DNA from: an uncultured Pseudomonadota bacterium
GTDB taxonomy: Bacteria > Myxococcota_A > UBA796 > GCA-2862545
Assembly: GCA_937891875.1 (NCBI GenBank)
Contig: CALATR010001031.1
Coordinates: 1-8,354 of the forward strand
Direction: 5' to 3'
DNA: 8,354 nucleotides
This document shows positions 1 to 6,421 of the stretch, in pieces; the stretch's first letter is position 1, and the number at the start of each line of letters is the position of its first letter. A program made the translations under genes and the position numbers. The notes below the pieces were generated by a model, which did not search any database, was not told the origin of the DNA, and worked only from the letters and a program-made list of their open reading frames with translations.

Positions 1-350
1 ACCGCGCCGCCCTTGTCCCGGGCGGTATTGCCGGAGATCACCGAGTCGACGATCCGCACGGTCGCGCCCTCGGCCAGCAGCGCGCCGCCCCGGTTGCCGG
101 TGTTGCCGGTCAGGGTGCTGTCGGCGACGTCCAGGGTGCCCGAGAACACGGCGAACGCGCCGCCGTCGTCCGCGGCCGTGTTCCCGGTCGCCTCCACCTC
201 CCGCAAGGTCAGCGTGCCCGAGGCGACCGCGATGGCACCGCCGTCCGCGCCGCCGTTGTTTCCGGTCACCGTCACCCGCTCCAGGGTGACGTCGCCGAAG
301 CTCGCCTCGACGATGCCGCCGTCACGGGTGCCGGCGCCGCCGGTCAGGGT
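1..350 (-). repeat. Beta-helix coils of about 26 residues
   Basis: TG[GN] or SGN recurs at residues 385, 411, 437, 463 and 488, and DGG/RGG/KGG at 392, 418, 444, 469 and 495. The period is therefore 25-26 residues. Between them lie alternating hydrophobic strands such as 'GTLTLREVEATGN'. This is the pattern of right-handed parallel beta-helix (Pmp/pectate-lyase-like) coils, and the array is still running when the window ends. Confidence 0.8.
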
Positions 351-1496
351 CAGGTCTCGCAGGGTCAGGTCGGCGTCGAGCAGCGAGAAGGCCTGCCCGG
401 AGCCATCCTCCGTCGGCGACAGGATCGTGCCGTCGCGGGTCTCGCCGATCACGGTCAGCACGGCCTCGTCGCGCAGCTCCACCGCCAGCTCGTAGGTGGC
501 GTCGTGCAGGAAGATGGTGTGGCAGGTGGGCTCGAGGTTCGCGAGCGCCTCGGCGAAGCTCTGATACGGCGCGTCGTCCGAGCCGTCCGGGGTCTCCGGG
601 TTGCGGTTCGGGTCCACCGCGATGCTGTAGGCGTCCTTGTCGTTGTCGTCACAGTCGCCCTTGCAGACGCTGCGTCCGTCCCCGTCCTCGTCGACGTCGT
701 CCGCCGAGCCGCTGCAGTCGTTGTCGAGCCCGTCGCACAGCTCCTCCATGCCCGGGCTGACGGTCTTGTCGTCGTCGTCGCAGTCGCCGGTGCACAGGGT
801 GTAGCCGTCGCCGTCCTGGTCCCGGTCGTCGGGCGTGAAGTCGTCGCAGTCGTTGTCCTTCTGATCGCAGATCTCCGGAGCGCCCGGGTAGACCGCGTCG
901 TCGTCGTCATCGCAGTCGTCCGCGCACTGGCGCACGCCGTCTCGGTCGTTGTCGGACTCGTTGGACGGCACCACGTCGTCGCAGTCGTTGTCGCGGCCGT
1001 CGCACAGCTCGGGGGCCCCCGGGTAGATGTCGGCCCGGTTGTCGTTGCAGTCGCCGTCGGCCGGGGAGAAGCCGTCCTCGTCTTCGTCCAGGGTCGACGC
1101 GGCGCCCTGTCCCGCGAGGTCGATCAGGACCGGCCCGGTGCTGGTGTCGCTGGTGCGGATCTGCAGTCGCCCCGCCTCCTCGCTGTCGGCCACATTCGGG
1201 GAGAACGCGACCACGAGGTCGATGGATCCACCCCCGGGCACGTCGCCGTCGGGATCGCGAGTCCAGCTCCAGACGTTGCTGTCGCCTTGCACCAGCGTGA
1301 CGCTGCGGATCTCCAGATCCTCGCCGCCGACGTTGCGGACCTCGACCCGGCGCTCCTCGATCGAGCCCACACCGACGGATCCGAAGTCCAGTGCGGTCTC
1401 CGAGATCTCCACCCGCGCCGGCCCGTGTGGCGTGTCGTCACCCTTGCACGCTGCGAGCACGACGGCGCCCAGCACCACCGCCCGAAACCCTGTCAT
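1..1496 (-). CDS. MopE-repeat / beta-helix lipoprotein, 3' end outside window
   Basis: The frame is open from the ATG at 1496 to the window edge, giving 498 visible residues and no stop. The N-terminus is a lipoprotein signal with lipobox L-A-A-C (Cys17), so the mature protein should be tethered to the envelope. Domains in order: an ASH/choice-of-anchor-D-like beta domain (about 28-131, with 'LDFGSVGVGS', 'NVGGEDLEI' and a closing 'IDLAGQG'); MopE-type Asp/Cys repeats (about 137-288) with GDC, PGAPE and CDGxDNDC signatures; then a right-handed parallel beta-helix (about 290 to the edge) with coils near 26 residues carrying TGN and GGA. The acidic repeats are presumed to bind metal, as in MopE-like proteins; the ligand is not proven. 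AGGAGG lies 6 nt upstream of the ATG. The gene is divergent from the plus-strand operon. It is probably a surface or extracellular structural or adhesive protein; no enzyme active site is visible. Confidence 0.9.
   Translation of the reverse strand, partial: MTGFRAVVLGAVVLAACKGDDTPHGPARVEISETALDFGSVGVGSIEERRVEVRNVGGEDLEIRSVTLVQGDSNVWSWTRDPDGDVPGGGSIDLVVAFSPNVADSEEAGRLQIRTSDTSTGPVLIDLAGQGAASTLDEDEDGFSPADGDCNDNRADIYPGAPELCDGRDNDCDDVVPSNESDNDRDGVRQCADDCDDDDDAVYPGAPEICDQKDNDCDDFTPDDRDQDGDGYTLCTGDCDDDDKTVSPGMEELCDGLDNDCSGSADDVDEDGDGRSVCKGDCDDNDKDAYSIAVDPNRNPETPDGSDDAPYQSFAEALANLEPTCHTIFLHDATYELAVELRDEAVLTVIGETRDGTILSPTEDGSGQAFSLLDADLTLRDLTLTGGAGTRDGGIVEASFGDVTLERVTVTGNNGGADGGAIAVASGTLTLREVEATGNTAADDGGAFAVFSGTLDVADSTLTGNTGNRGGALLAEGATVRIVDSVISGNTARDKGGA
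633..1088 (-). repeat. Four MopE-type Asp/Cys-rich protein repeats
   Basis: Within the minus-strand lipoprotein, units begin near residues 137, 181, 223 and 268. Each starts with a Dx[DN]xDG-type acidic loop, followed by [GD]DC, a run of D/N, then PGAPE or PGMEE, CDxxDNDC. The first three are complete. The fourth stops after the GDC-DDND segment and runs directly into the beta-helix, so its second cysteine pair is missing. The cysteines are evenly spaced and probably form disulfides outside the cytoplasm. Confidence 0.85.
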
Positions 1497-1502
1497 GGAG
1501 CG

Positions 1503-1509
1503 CCTCCTC
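1503..1509 (-). promoter_or_regulatory. Shine-Dalgarno site of the minus-strand lipoprotein
   Basis: GAGGAGG on the minus strand ends 6 nt before the ATG at 1496. The close match and good spacing fix the start of the divergent lipoprotein. Confidence 0.7.
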
Positions 1510-1525
1510 GGCAGTGAACCCCCGC

Positions 1526-1544
1526 TCTCCGCGAAGGGCGGAGA
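1526..1544. repeat. Perfect 7-bp inverted repeat with 5-nt loop
   Basis: TCTCCGC (1526-1532), loop GAAGG, GCGGAGA (1538-1544). It sits 30 nt upstream of the minus-strand lipoprotein start, inside the divergent promoter region. It could be an operator for a dimeric regulator or a hairpin in the 5' leader of the minus-strand transcript. There is no T-tract on either side, so a terminator is unlikely. Confidence 0.4.
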
Positions 1545-1607
1545 AAGAACCGGAGGCTCGAGAGTCATTGTATGCTGCCGTTGCAGATGATCCGTTCCGG
1601 GTCAACC

Positions 1608-1612
1608 GAGGG
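1608..1612 (+). promoter_or_regulatory. Possible Shine-Dalgarno site for an alternative TTG start
   Basis: GAGGG lies 6 nt before an in-frame TTG at 1619, which would add six residues to the first operon protein. The annotated ATG at 1637 has no recognisable Shine-Dalgarno site. Both starts give a plausible lipoprotein signal peptide, so the choice is unresolved. Confidence 0.3.
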
Positions 1613-1636
1613 AACGATTTGCGGCACCATCCCAAC

Positions 1637-2326
1637 ATGCTGGTCCGGCTGATCCTCGTGGGCGTCCTGCCCGCGACGATGCTGGCGTGTACGAAGCCGG
1701 AGGATTCGGACATCCCGGATCTGCCGGACGAGACGGACTCGCCCATCATCGATGACACCGGCCCCTTCGAGATCCCCGAGGACACCGACGATCTCGGCCC
1801 CACCGACCTCGAGCCGACCAACTTCCTGTACATGTACCAGGAAGGCACGATGTCGCTGACGCCGTCCGGCGGGCCGTACACGACCCTGACCGGCACCATG
1901 CGGGTCCAGGAGTTCGTCGACTTCCAGCTGCCGGCCGAGGACACCGACGCCCCGGACACCGACACCGACGTGCCCTGGGCGGGCCTCGACCCCAACCCGC
2001 TGGTCTGCGACACCACCTACACGCTGATCGGCAGCCCGCCGCGCCCGGAGGCCGGAGCCGCCCTGTGCTCGGGCTGTGCGTGGATGATGGACGTCGAGTT
2101 CGCGGTCGCGGAAGGCAACCCGGAGCCCTGCTACGACCCGGAGCTCCCGGAGAACGGAGACGTGATGCGCTTCGCCTGGCACCCCGGACAGGGTCAGCTG
2201 CTCTACGACTTCCAGGGTACCGGCGTGTGGTTCCCCTGGTTCCCCGGAAATGCCGGCTCCGATACGGTAGACTTCAGCTGGTTCGCGCGCCTCGGCGTCA
2301 GCGTCGAAGAGGAGGATGACCAGTGA
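1637..2326 (+). CDS. Asp/Thr-rich lipoprotein of unknown function, first operon gene
   Basis: The product is 229 residues and I do not recognise the family. The N-terminus is a short hydrophobic signal ending in M-L-A-C (Cys18), a slightly atypical lipobox. The next 40 or so residues form an acidic, Pro/Asp/Thr-rich tether, with a second acidic stretch (DTDAPDTDTD) at 102-111. The remainder looks beta-rich and has four cysteines: Cys124, Cys144-x2-Cys147 and Cys165. The next gene's product shows the same C...CxxC...C arrangement, with an identical 18-residue step from the CxxC to the last Cys. The protein should be periplasm-facing or surface-exposed on a lipid anchor. The ATG at 1637 was chosen as the first ATG giving a clean signal peptide, but a TTG at 1619 has the better ribosome site. 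The stop overlaps the next start, so the two are probably co-translated. The role is unknown; a structural or binding subunit is an inference. Confidence 0.8.
   Translation: MLVRLILVGVLPATMLACTKPEDSDIPDLPDETDSPIIDDTGPFEIPEDTDDLGPTDLEPTNFLYMYQEGTMSLTPSGGPYTTLTGTMRVQEFVDFQLPAEDTDAPDTDTDVPWAGLDPNPLVCDTTYTLIGSPPRPEAGAALCSGCAWMMDVEFAVAEGNPEPCYDPELPENGDVMRFAWHPGQGQLLYDFQGTGVWFPWFPGNAGSDTVDFSWFARLGVSVEEEDDQ
2309..2315 (+). promoter_or_regulatory. Shine-Dalgarno site of the second operon gene
   Basis: GAGGAGG lies within the end of the upstream gene, 7 nt before a GTG at 2323 and 10 nt before the ATG at 2326. Either start is possible; they differ by one residue. The GTG would give a 4-nt GTGA overlap, like the 4-nt overlaps elsewhere in this operon; the ATG gives a 1-nt overlap. 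Confidence 0.5.
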
Positions 2327-3381
2327 TGCGACGGTCCCTGCCTCTTCTTTTTTCCCTGATTCTAGGCGGCTGTTCTGGCGGTGAGGACACCGACCAGCTG
2401 ATCCTCGACGACCCGGTCGAGCTGCCGCCGCCCGATATCAGCGGGCTCGACATGCCGGGCGCGTTCGAGACCGGCTTCCTCACCATCGCCGACATCGACC
2501 TGCGCACCGCCTGGCAGGGTCACGTCGACGCGCTGAACCTGCGCAAGCCGGGCTGCCCGGACATCTTCGCCGGCAACCCGAACGTCGAAGACATCGACAT
2601 CAACAGCAACAACGACGGCTCCTCCTGGCTCGACTTCTGCGAGCAGGGAGATGGCACGACCTTCGGCGGCTTCGAGTACTGGGAGATCAACGTCAACCGC
2701 GACGGGGACCCCGACTCGGGCGCCGGACGCACGACCGAGGCCAGCCGCCTGCTGTTCGGTGACGGCGTCGTGGGCCGCGGGGACGAGATCCTCTTCGAGT
2801 TCGACGGCGAGGCCACCGACGGCCTGACCGTGACCGAGGCGTCGGGCGACTACTACGCATGGTCCTACTCCTCGAGCATGGCGGGCACGGTCACGGGCTC
2901 CATCCCGTTCGACGGATCGGGCACCCCGGGCGGCTACCGGGTCGGGCTCACCCGCCGTGCGGCCGGTGGTGCGGACCAGGGCCTCGAGGCCAACGGCAAC
3001 GTCTACTTCTTCGAGCATCGCATCCAGGACCGCTTCGACAGCATCGCGATCAACATGGAGCTGATCGGCCCCGACGCCGCCGGCCCGGACGACTGCACGC
3101 TCGAGCCCCAGGGCTACATCAGCCTGCGCGACGAGAACGCGTTCTGGTACGACCTCATCTTCTCGCCCAGGTACGAAGGGGATCCCGACGATCCCGACTA
3201 CCCGAACGAGCCCTACTCCGAGTGCGACGGCTGCGGCACGCTCTACATCCGCGGCCTCGAGCAGGACGAGGAGATCGGGGAGATCTGTGTAGATCTCTCC
3301 TTCCTGTGGGAGGGTCCGCTGGATCCGCCCGACGTGCAGGAATTCGCCTTCACCCTCCGTGACCCCGGGGAGGATCGATGA
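2326..3381 (+). CDS. Lipoprotein of unknown function with C...CxxC...C module
   Basis: The product is 351 residues and the family is not recognised. The signal peptide ends in a good lipobox, L-G-G-C (Cys16), followed by SGG and the acidic tether EDTD. The middle is rich in Gly, Asp and aromatic residues ('FGGFEYWEIN', 'GDYYAWSYSSS') and looks like an extracellular all-beta protein. Cysteines are at 16, 77, 105, 257, 300, 303 and 321. The last four (C257, CDGC 300-303, C321) mirror the arrangement in the preceding gene product, suggesting a shared disulfide-stabilised or metal-binding module. No CxxCH haem motif is present. The start overlaps the previous stop and the stop overlaps the next ATG as ATGA, which strongly suggests one operon. 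The position ahead of the DUF1588-like gene suggests an accessory or substrate-binding subunit, but that is inference. A GTG at 2323 is an alternative start. Confidence 0.82.
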   Translation: MRRSLPLLFSLILGGCSGGEDTDQLILDDPVELPPPDISGLDMPGAFETGFLTIADIDLRTAWQGHVDALNLRKPGCPDIFAGNPNVEDIDINSNNDGSSWLDFCEQGDGTTFGGFEYWEINVNRDGDPDSGAGRTTEASRLLFGDGVVGRGDEILFEFDGEATDGLTVTEASGDYYAWSYSSSMAGTVTGSIPFDGSGTPGGYRVGLTRRAAGGADQGLEANGNVYFFEHRIQDRFDSIAINMELIGPDAAGPDDCTLEPQGYISLRDENAFWYDLIFSPRYEGDPDDPDYPNEPYSECDGCGTLYIRGLEQDEEIGEICVDLSFLWEGPLDPPDVQEFAFTLRDPGEDR

Positions 3382-5102
3382 CCCGAGCCACCACAATCCT
3401 GGCTCTGACGCTGGCGTTCGGCACTGTGCTGAGCGCCTGCGGAGAGCCTGCAGACGCGCCCGTCGAGGACGAGATCCAGGACGGTCTCCGCCTGCTCTCG
3501 CCGCGACGACAGCTCATCCGGCTCTCGGTCGACCTGCGGGGTGCCCACCCGTCGGCGGACGAGCTCGACTTCATCGAGCAGTATCCGGACGCCTACGGCG
3601 AGTTCGTCGATCGCTACCTGGACGACCCTCGCTTCGTGAAGCGGATGACCGAGATCTGGAACCGGTCCATCCGCACGCGCACGGGCGAGACCTTCTTCGA
3701 CCCGGGCGACGCCGGCCTCGGCATGCTCTCGGACGAGGTGGTCGCGGACAGCGTCGGTGAGGAGCCGCTCGCGCTCATCGCCCACGTCGTCGAGAACGAC
3801 CTGCCCTTCTCCGAGGTGCTGACCGCCGACTACACCATGGCCGACCCGATCGTCGCCGCCATGTGGGACCTCGACTACCCCGAGGGCAAGACCGGCTGGC
3901 AGCAGTCCTACTACACCGACGGTCGCCCCCACGCGGGCGTGCTCTCGTCCACGACCCTGTGGCAGCGCTACCCGTCGGCGGGCGTCAACAGCAACCGCCA
4001 CCGGGCCAACTCGGTCAGCCGCATCTTCCTGTGCGACGACTACCTGTCCCGGCCGGTCAGCTTCAGCCGCACCCAGATCGACACGCTCACCAACGGCGAC
4101 CCCGAGGACGTCATCCAGACGACCCCGGTCTGCCAGTCGTGCCACAGCACGCTGGACCCGTTCGCGGCGCACTTCTTCGGCTTCTGGTGGGAGATCGACG
4201 GCGACATCGCCGATCAGACCCTCTACCGTCCCGAGGACGAGCCGTTCTGGCGTGACCAGATGGGCAACCACGTCAGCCCCGCCTTCTACGGGATCCCGAC
4301 CAGCGGGCTCGAGGAGATGGCGGAGCACCTGGCCGAGGACCCGCGCTTCAAGGAGTGCGCGGTCCAGACCATCTTCGACGGCATCACCCAGCGCCACACC
4401 AGCGACCTCGACCGCGAGGAGCTGCACGCGCACCGGCAGGTGTTCGAGGACAGCGGCCTCGTGGTCAAGGACCTGGTCCGCAACATCGTCATGAGCCGGC
4501 AGTACCGCGCCGAGTTCGTCGAGGACGAGCGCGCCGAGCGCATCCCGGTGCTCAAGACGGTGACCCCCGCCCAGTTCGAGGGGATCATCGCCGACAAGAC
4601 CGGGTACAAGTGGACGATGAACAATCGCCCGGCGCTGGCCCGGAACGTGGACGGCCTCTCCGTCCTGTCGGGCGGCACCGACGGCCGCTACGTCAACGAG
4701 CCCAACTACGACCCCAGCGTGGGCCTGGTCTTCGTGCAGGAGCGGCTCGCCCAGGCGGCCGGCTGGCACGTGGCCCGCCACGACCTCGACCCCGACCGCG
4801 AGGGCGAGGCCATCCTGCTCCGCTACGTGACCCGGCTCGACACGCCGGAGAACAACCGCGAGGCCTTTGCCGTGCAGGTCGACCAGCTCTACGCCGAGGT
4901 CCTCGGTGTGCCGCTCGAGCTGCCGACCGATGCCGAGGGCAACGTCATCGTGGGCGAGGACGGCGAGCCCGCCGAGCCGCCCGAGGTGGAAGAGCTCATC
5001 GCGCTGTGGAAGCGTCTCTACAGCGTCGACGCCAACCCGGATCGAGCGTGGGCAGGCGTCGTCAGCGTCGTCCTTCGCGATCCCATGCTGATCTTCTACT
5101 AG
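3378..5102 (+). CDS. DUF1549/DUF1588/DUF1585-like lipoprotein with one CxxCH motif
   Basis: The product is 574 residues, with a signal peptide ending in L-S-A-C (Cys21). Residues about 42-100 ('RRQLIRLSVDLRGAHPSADEL...YGEFVDRYLDDPRF') resemble the start of DUF1549 (PSCyt2) proteins. Residues about 184-275 resemble DUF1588: 'AGVLSSTTLW', 'NRHRANSVSRIFLC', then CQSCH (252-256) followed by 'STLDPFAAHFFGF', which matches the family's CxxCH-x-x-[LI]-D-P signature. Residues about 306-380 fit the DUF1585 pattern ('LAEDPRFKECAV', then 'DLVRNIVMSRQYR'). The C-terminus ('AWAGVVSVVLRDPMLIFY') recalls the end of DUF1553-type proteins. CxxCH predicts one covalent haem c, attached outside the cytoplasm. 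The function of these DUFs is not established; they co-occur with DUF1501 genes, as here. The start overlaps the previous stop by 4 nt (ATGA), with GGAGG 4 nt upstream. Domain assignment is by eye. Confidence 0.85.
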   Translation: MTRATTILALTLAFGTVLSACGEPADAPVEDEIQDGLRLLSPRRQLIRLSVDLRGAHPSADELDFIEQYPDAYGEFVDRYLDDPRFVKRMTEIWNRSIRTRTGETFFDPGDAGLGMLSDEVVADSVGEEPLALIAHVVENDLPFSEVLTADYTMADPIVAAMWDLDYPEGKTGWQQSYYTDGRPHAGVLSSTTLWQRYPSAGVNSNRHRANSVSRIFLCDDYLSRPVSFSRTQIDTLTNGDPEDVIQTTPVCQSCHSTLDPFAAHFFGFWWEIDGDIADQTLYRPEDEPFWRDQMGNHVSPAFYGIPTSGLEEMAEHLAEDPRFKECAVQTIFDGITQRHTSDLDREELHAHRQVFEDSGLVVKDLVRNIVMSRQYRAEFVEDERAERIPVLKTVTPAQFEGIIADKTGYKWTMNNRPALARNVDGLSVLSGGTDGRYVNEPNYDPSVGLVFVQERLAQAAGWHVARHDLDPDREGEAILLRYVTRLDTPENNREAFAVQVDQLYAEVLGVPLELPTDAEGNVIVGEDGEPAEPPEVEELIALWKRLYSVDANPDRAWAGVVSVVLRDPMLIFY

Positions 5103-5115
5103 GCGGAGGCCCACG

Positions 5116-6411
5116 ATGACCCAGGACATCACCCTGACCCGTCGCCGCCTGATCCAGGCGGCCGCTGCCACCGCCGGAGTCGGCCTGCTCGGCTCCATGG
5201 ACGCGCTCATGGCCCAGCAGGCCCGGGCCGCGGCTGTCGGTGACCGCAAGTTCCTCTTCTTCTTCGCGAGCGGCGGCTGGGATGCCACCCCGCTCGACCC
5301 GAAGTTCGGCTCCGACGGCGTCAGCCCGGTCGGCGGCACGGACATGGATCCGGGCACGGTCATGGGCCAGGCAGGCAACCTGTCGTGGTCCAGCGGGCCG
5401 GATCGCCTGAACATGGACGTGTACTTCAACCGCTGGGGCGCCCGCACCGCGCTGGTCCGCGGCGTGAACGTGCACAGCGCCGGCCACGAGTCCGGCACCC
5501 AGTGGATGATGACGGGAACCACCACCTCGTCTCGTCCGGACTGGCCGACGATCCTGGCTTCTCACGGAGTCATGGACTACCCGATGCCCCACCTCGTGTT
5601 CAGCGGTCCGGCCTTCCCCGGCACCCTCGGCGCGGCGGTGGTGCGTGGCGGTGGCGGCACGCTCCTGCGCCTCATCGACGGCACCCTCAACACCCGGGTC
5701 GATCGTCCGGCGCCGGTGTTCGAGACCCCGTCCGACTCCATGATGGACGCGGCGGTCTACAACCGCGCGGGCCGGCTCACCGGCAAGCTGCAGGGACAGG
5801 CCCGCAACCGCATGGAGGACTACCTGGGCAACATGGAGCGGGCGATGGAGCTCGAGGGTCGCCGCTTCGAGGCGGGCCTGGGCGAGCAGAGCCGCGGCAT
5901 GGAGGCCCAGGCGGAGATGGCGCTGGAGGTCATGCGCCTCGGCCTGACCCGCACGGCGATGATCCGCATCCCCGGCGGCTGGGACACCCACGGCGGCAAC
6001 CAGAACGTCGGCGCCCAGATGGACGCCTTCTTCGGCGTGCTGGACCGCCTCATGGAGAAGATGCACACGTCTCCGGGCCTCTCGACCCCGCGCCTCGCGG
6101 GCGAGGTGGTCATCGTCTGCACCAGCGAGCTCGGCCGCACGCCGCGCTTCAACGGCTCCCAGGGCCGCGATCACTGGCCGTACACCTCGATGCTCGTCGC
6201 GGGCTCGGGCATCAACGGCAACAACGTGATCGGCTCGACGGACGAGGGCTTCATCAGCCTGCCGACCGACTTCAACACCGGCATGCCGTCGGGTGGTGGC
6301 AACATCATCGCCACCGAGAACGTCGGCGTGACCCTGCTGAAGCACGGCAACGTCAACCCCGAGAAGTGGCTGCCCGGCATCCAGCAGGTCCCAGCCCTGG
6401 TCCGCGGCTGA
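5116..6411 (+). CDS. DUF1501 family protein, Tat-exported
   Basis: The product is 431 residues. The N-terminus has a twin-arginine signal (T8-R-R-R-L-I-Q) followed by an Ala/Gly-rich hydrophobic stretch and A-R-A-A-A near 36-40, so the protein is probably exported folded, possibly with bound metal. Family signatures are clear: 'ASGGWDATPLDPK' (51-63), 'HSAGHESGTQWMMTG' (120-134), WDTHGG (289-294), SELGRTPRFN (337-346) and GRDHWP (350-355). To my knowledge DUF1501 belongs to the alkaline phosphatase/sulfatase-like superfamily, so a metal-dependent hydrolase of phosphate or sulfate esters is plausible but unproven. The conserved Asp, His and Glu residues in these motifs are the candidate metal ligands and all are present. 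GGAGG lies 6 nt before the ATG, 13 nt after the preceding stop. It is the only operon product with a Tat signal rather than a lipobox. Confidence 0.93.
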   Translation: MTQDITLTRRRLIQAAAATAGVGLLGSMDALMAQQARAAAVGDRKFLFFFASGGWDATPLDPKFGSDGVSPVGGTDMDPGTVMGQAGNLSWSSGPDRLNMDVYFNRWGARTALVRGVNVHSAGHESGTQWMMTGTTTSSRPDWPTILASHGVMDYPMPHLVFSGPAFPGTLGAAVVRGGGGTLLRLIDGTLNTRVDRPAPVFETPSDSMMDAAVYNRAGRLTGKLQGQARNRMEDYLGNMERAMELEGRRFEAGLGEQSRGMEAQAEMALEVMRLGLTRTAMIRIPGGWDTHGGNQNVGAQMDAFFGVLDRLMEKMHTSPGLSTPRLAGEVVIVCTSELGRTPRFNGSQGRDHWPYTSMLVAGSGINGNNVIGSTDEGFISLPTDFNTGMPSGGGNIIATENVGVTLLKHGNVNPEKWLPGIQQVPALVRG

Positions 6412-6421
6412 CCGAGGGTCA

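Larger units (their letters stand above)
1497..1636. promoter_or_regulatory. Divergent intergenic region
   Basis: This is the only gene-free stretch, and it separates the divergent lipoprotein gene from the six-gene operon, so both promoters should lie here. Candidate -10 elements overlap at 1567-1576: TATGCT on the plus strand (1571-1576) and TACAAT on the minus strand (complement of 1567-1572). No convincing TTGACA-like -35 box is seen at the right distance for either. A GGAAC on the minus strand (1598-1594) could suit an ECF-type sigma factor, but no clear partner was found. The placement of promoters here is inferred from gene orientation. Confidence 0.45.

Noticed and set aside
633..1088. 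Repeated GTCGTC/GACGAC tracts that could be taken for a DNA repeat array or CRISPR
   Set aside because: Units vary in sequence and are explained by Asp codons in the MopE-type protein repeats; there are no uniform repeats with unique spacers.
504..1517. 337-codon open frame on the plus strand
   Set aside because: Complement of the MopE-repeat region. GAC/GTC codons make it a Val-rich pseudo-hydrophobic string; it is not a membrane protein.
2362..3396. 344-codon open frame on the minus strand
   Set aside because: Shadow of the second operon lipoprotein, which has a signal peptide, ribosome site and operon overlaps; the antisense product is Val/Ala/Gly-rich filler.
3243..5525. 760-codon open frame on the minus strand
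   Set aside because: It lies antisense to the DUF1588-like gene and the start of the DUF1501 gene. Its product is a Val/Ala/Arg/Asp/Leu-rich low-complexity string with no motifs, as expected from the complement of G/C-rich third positions.
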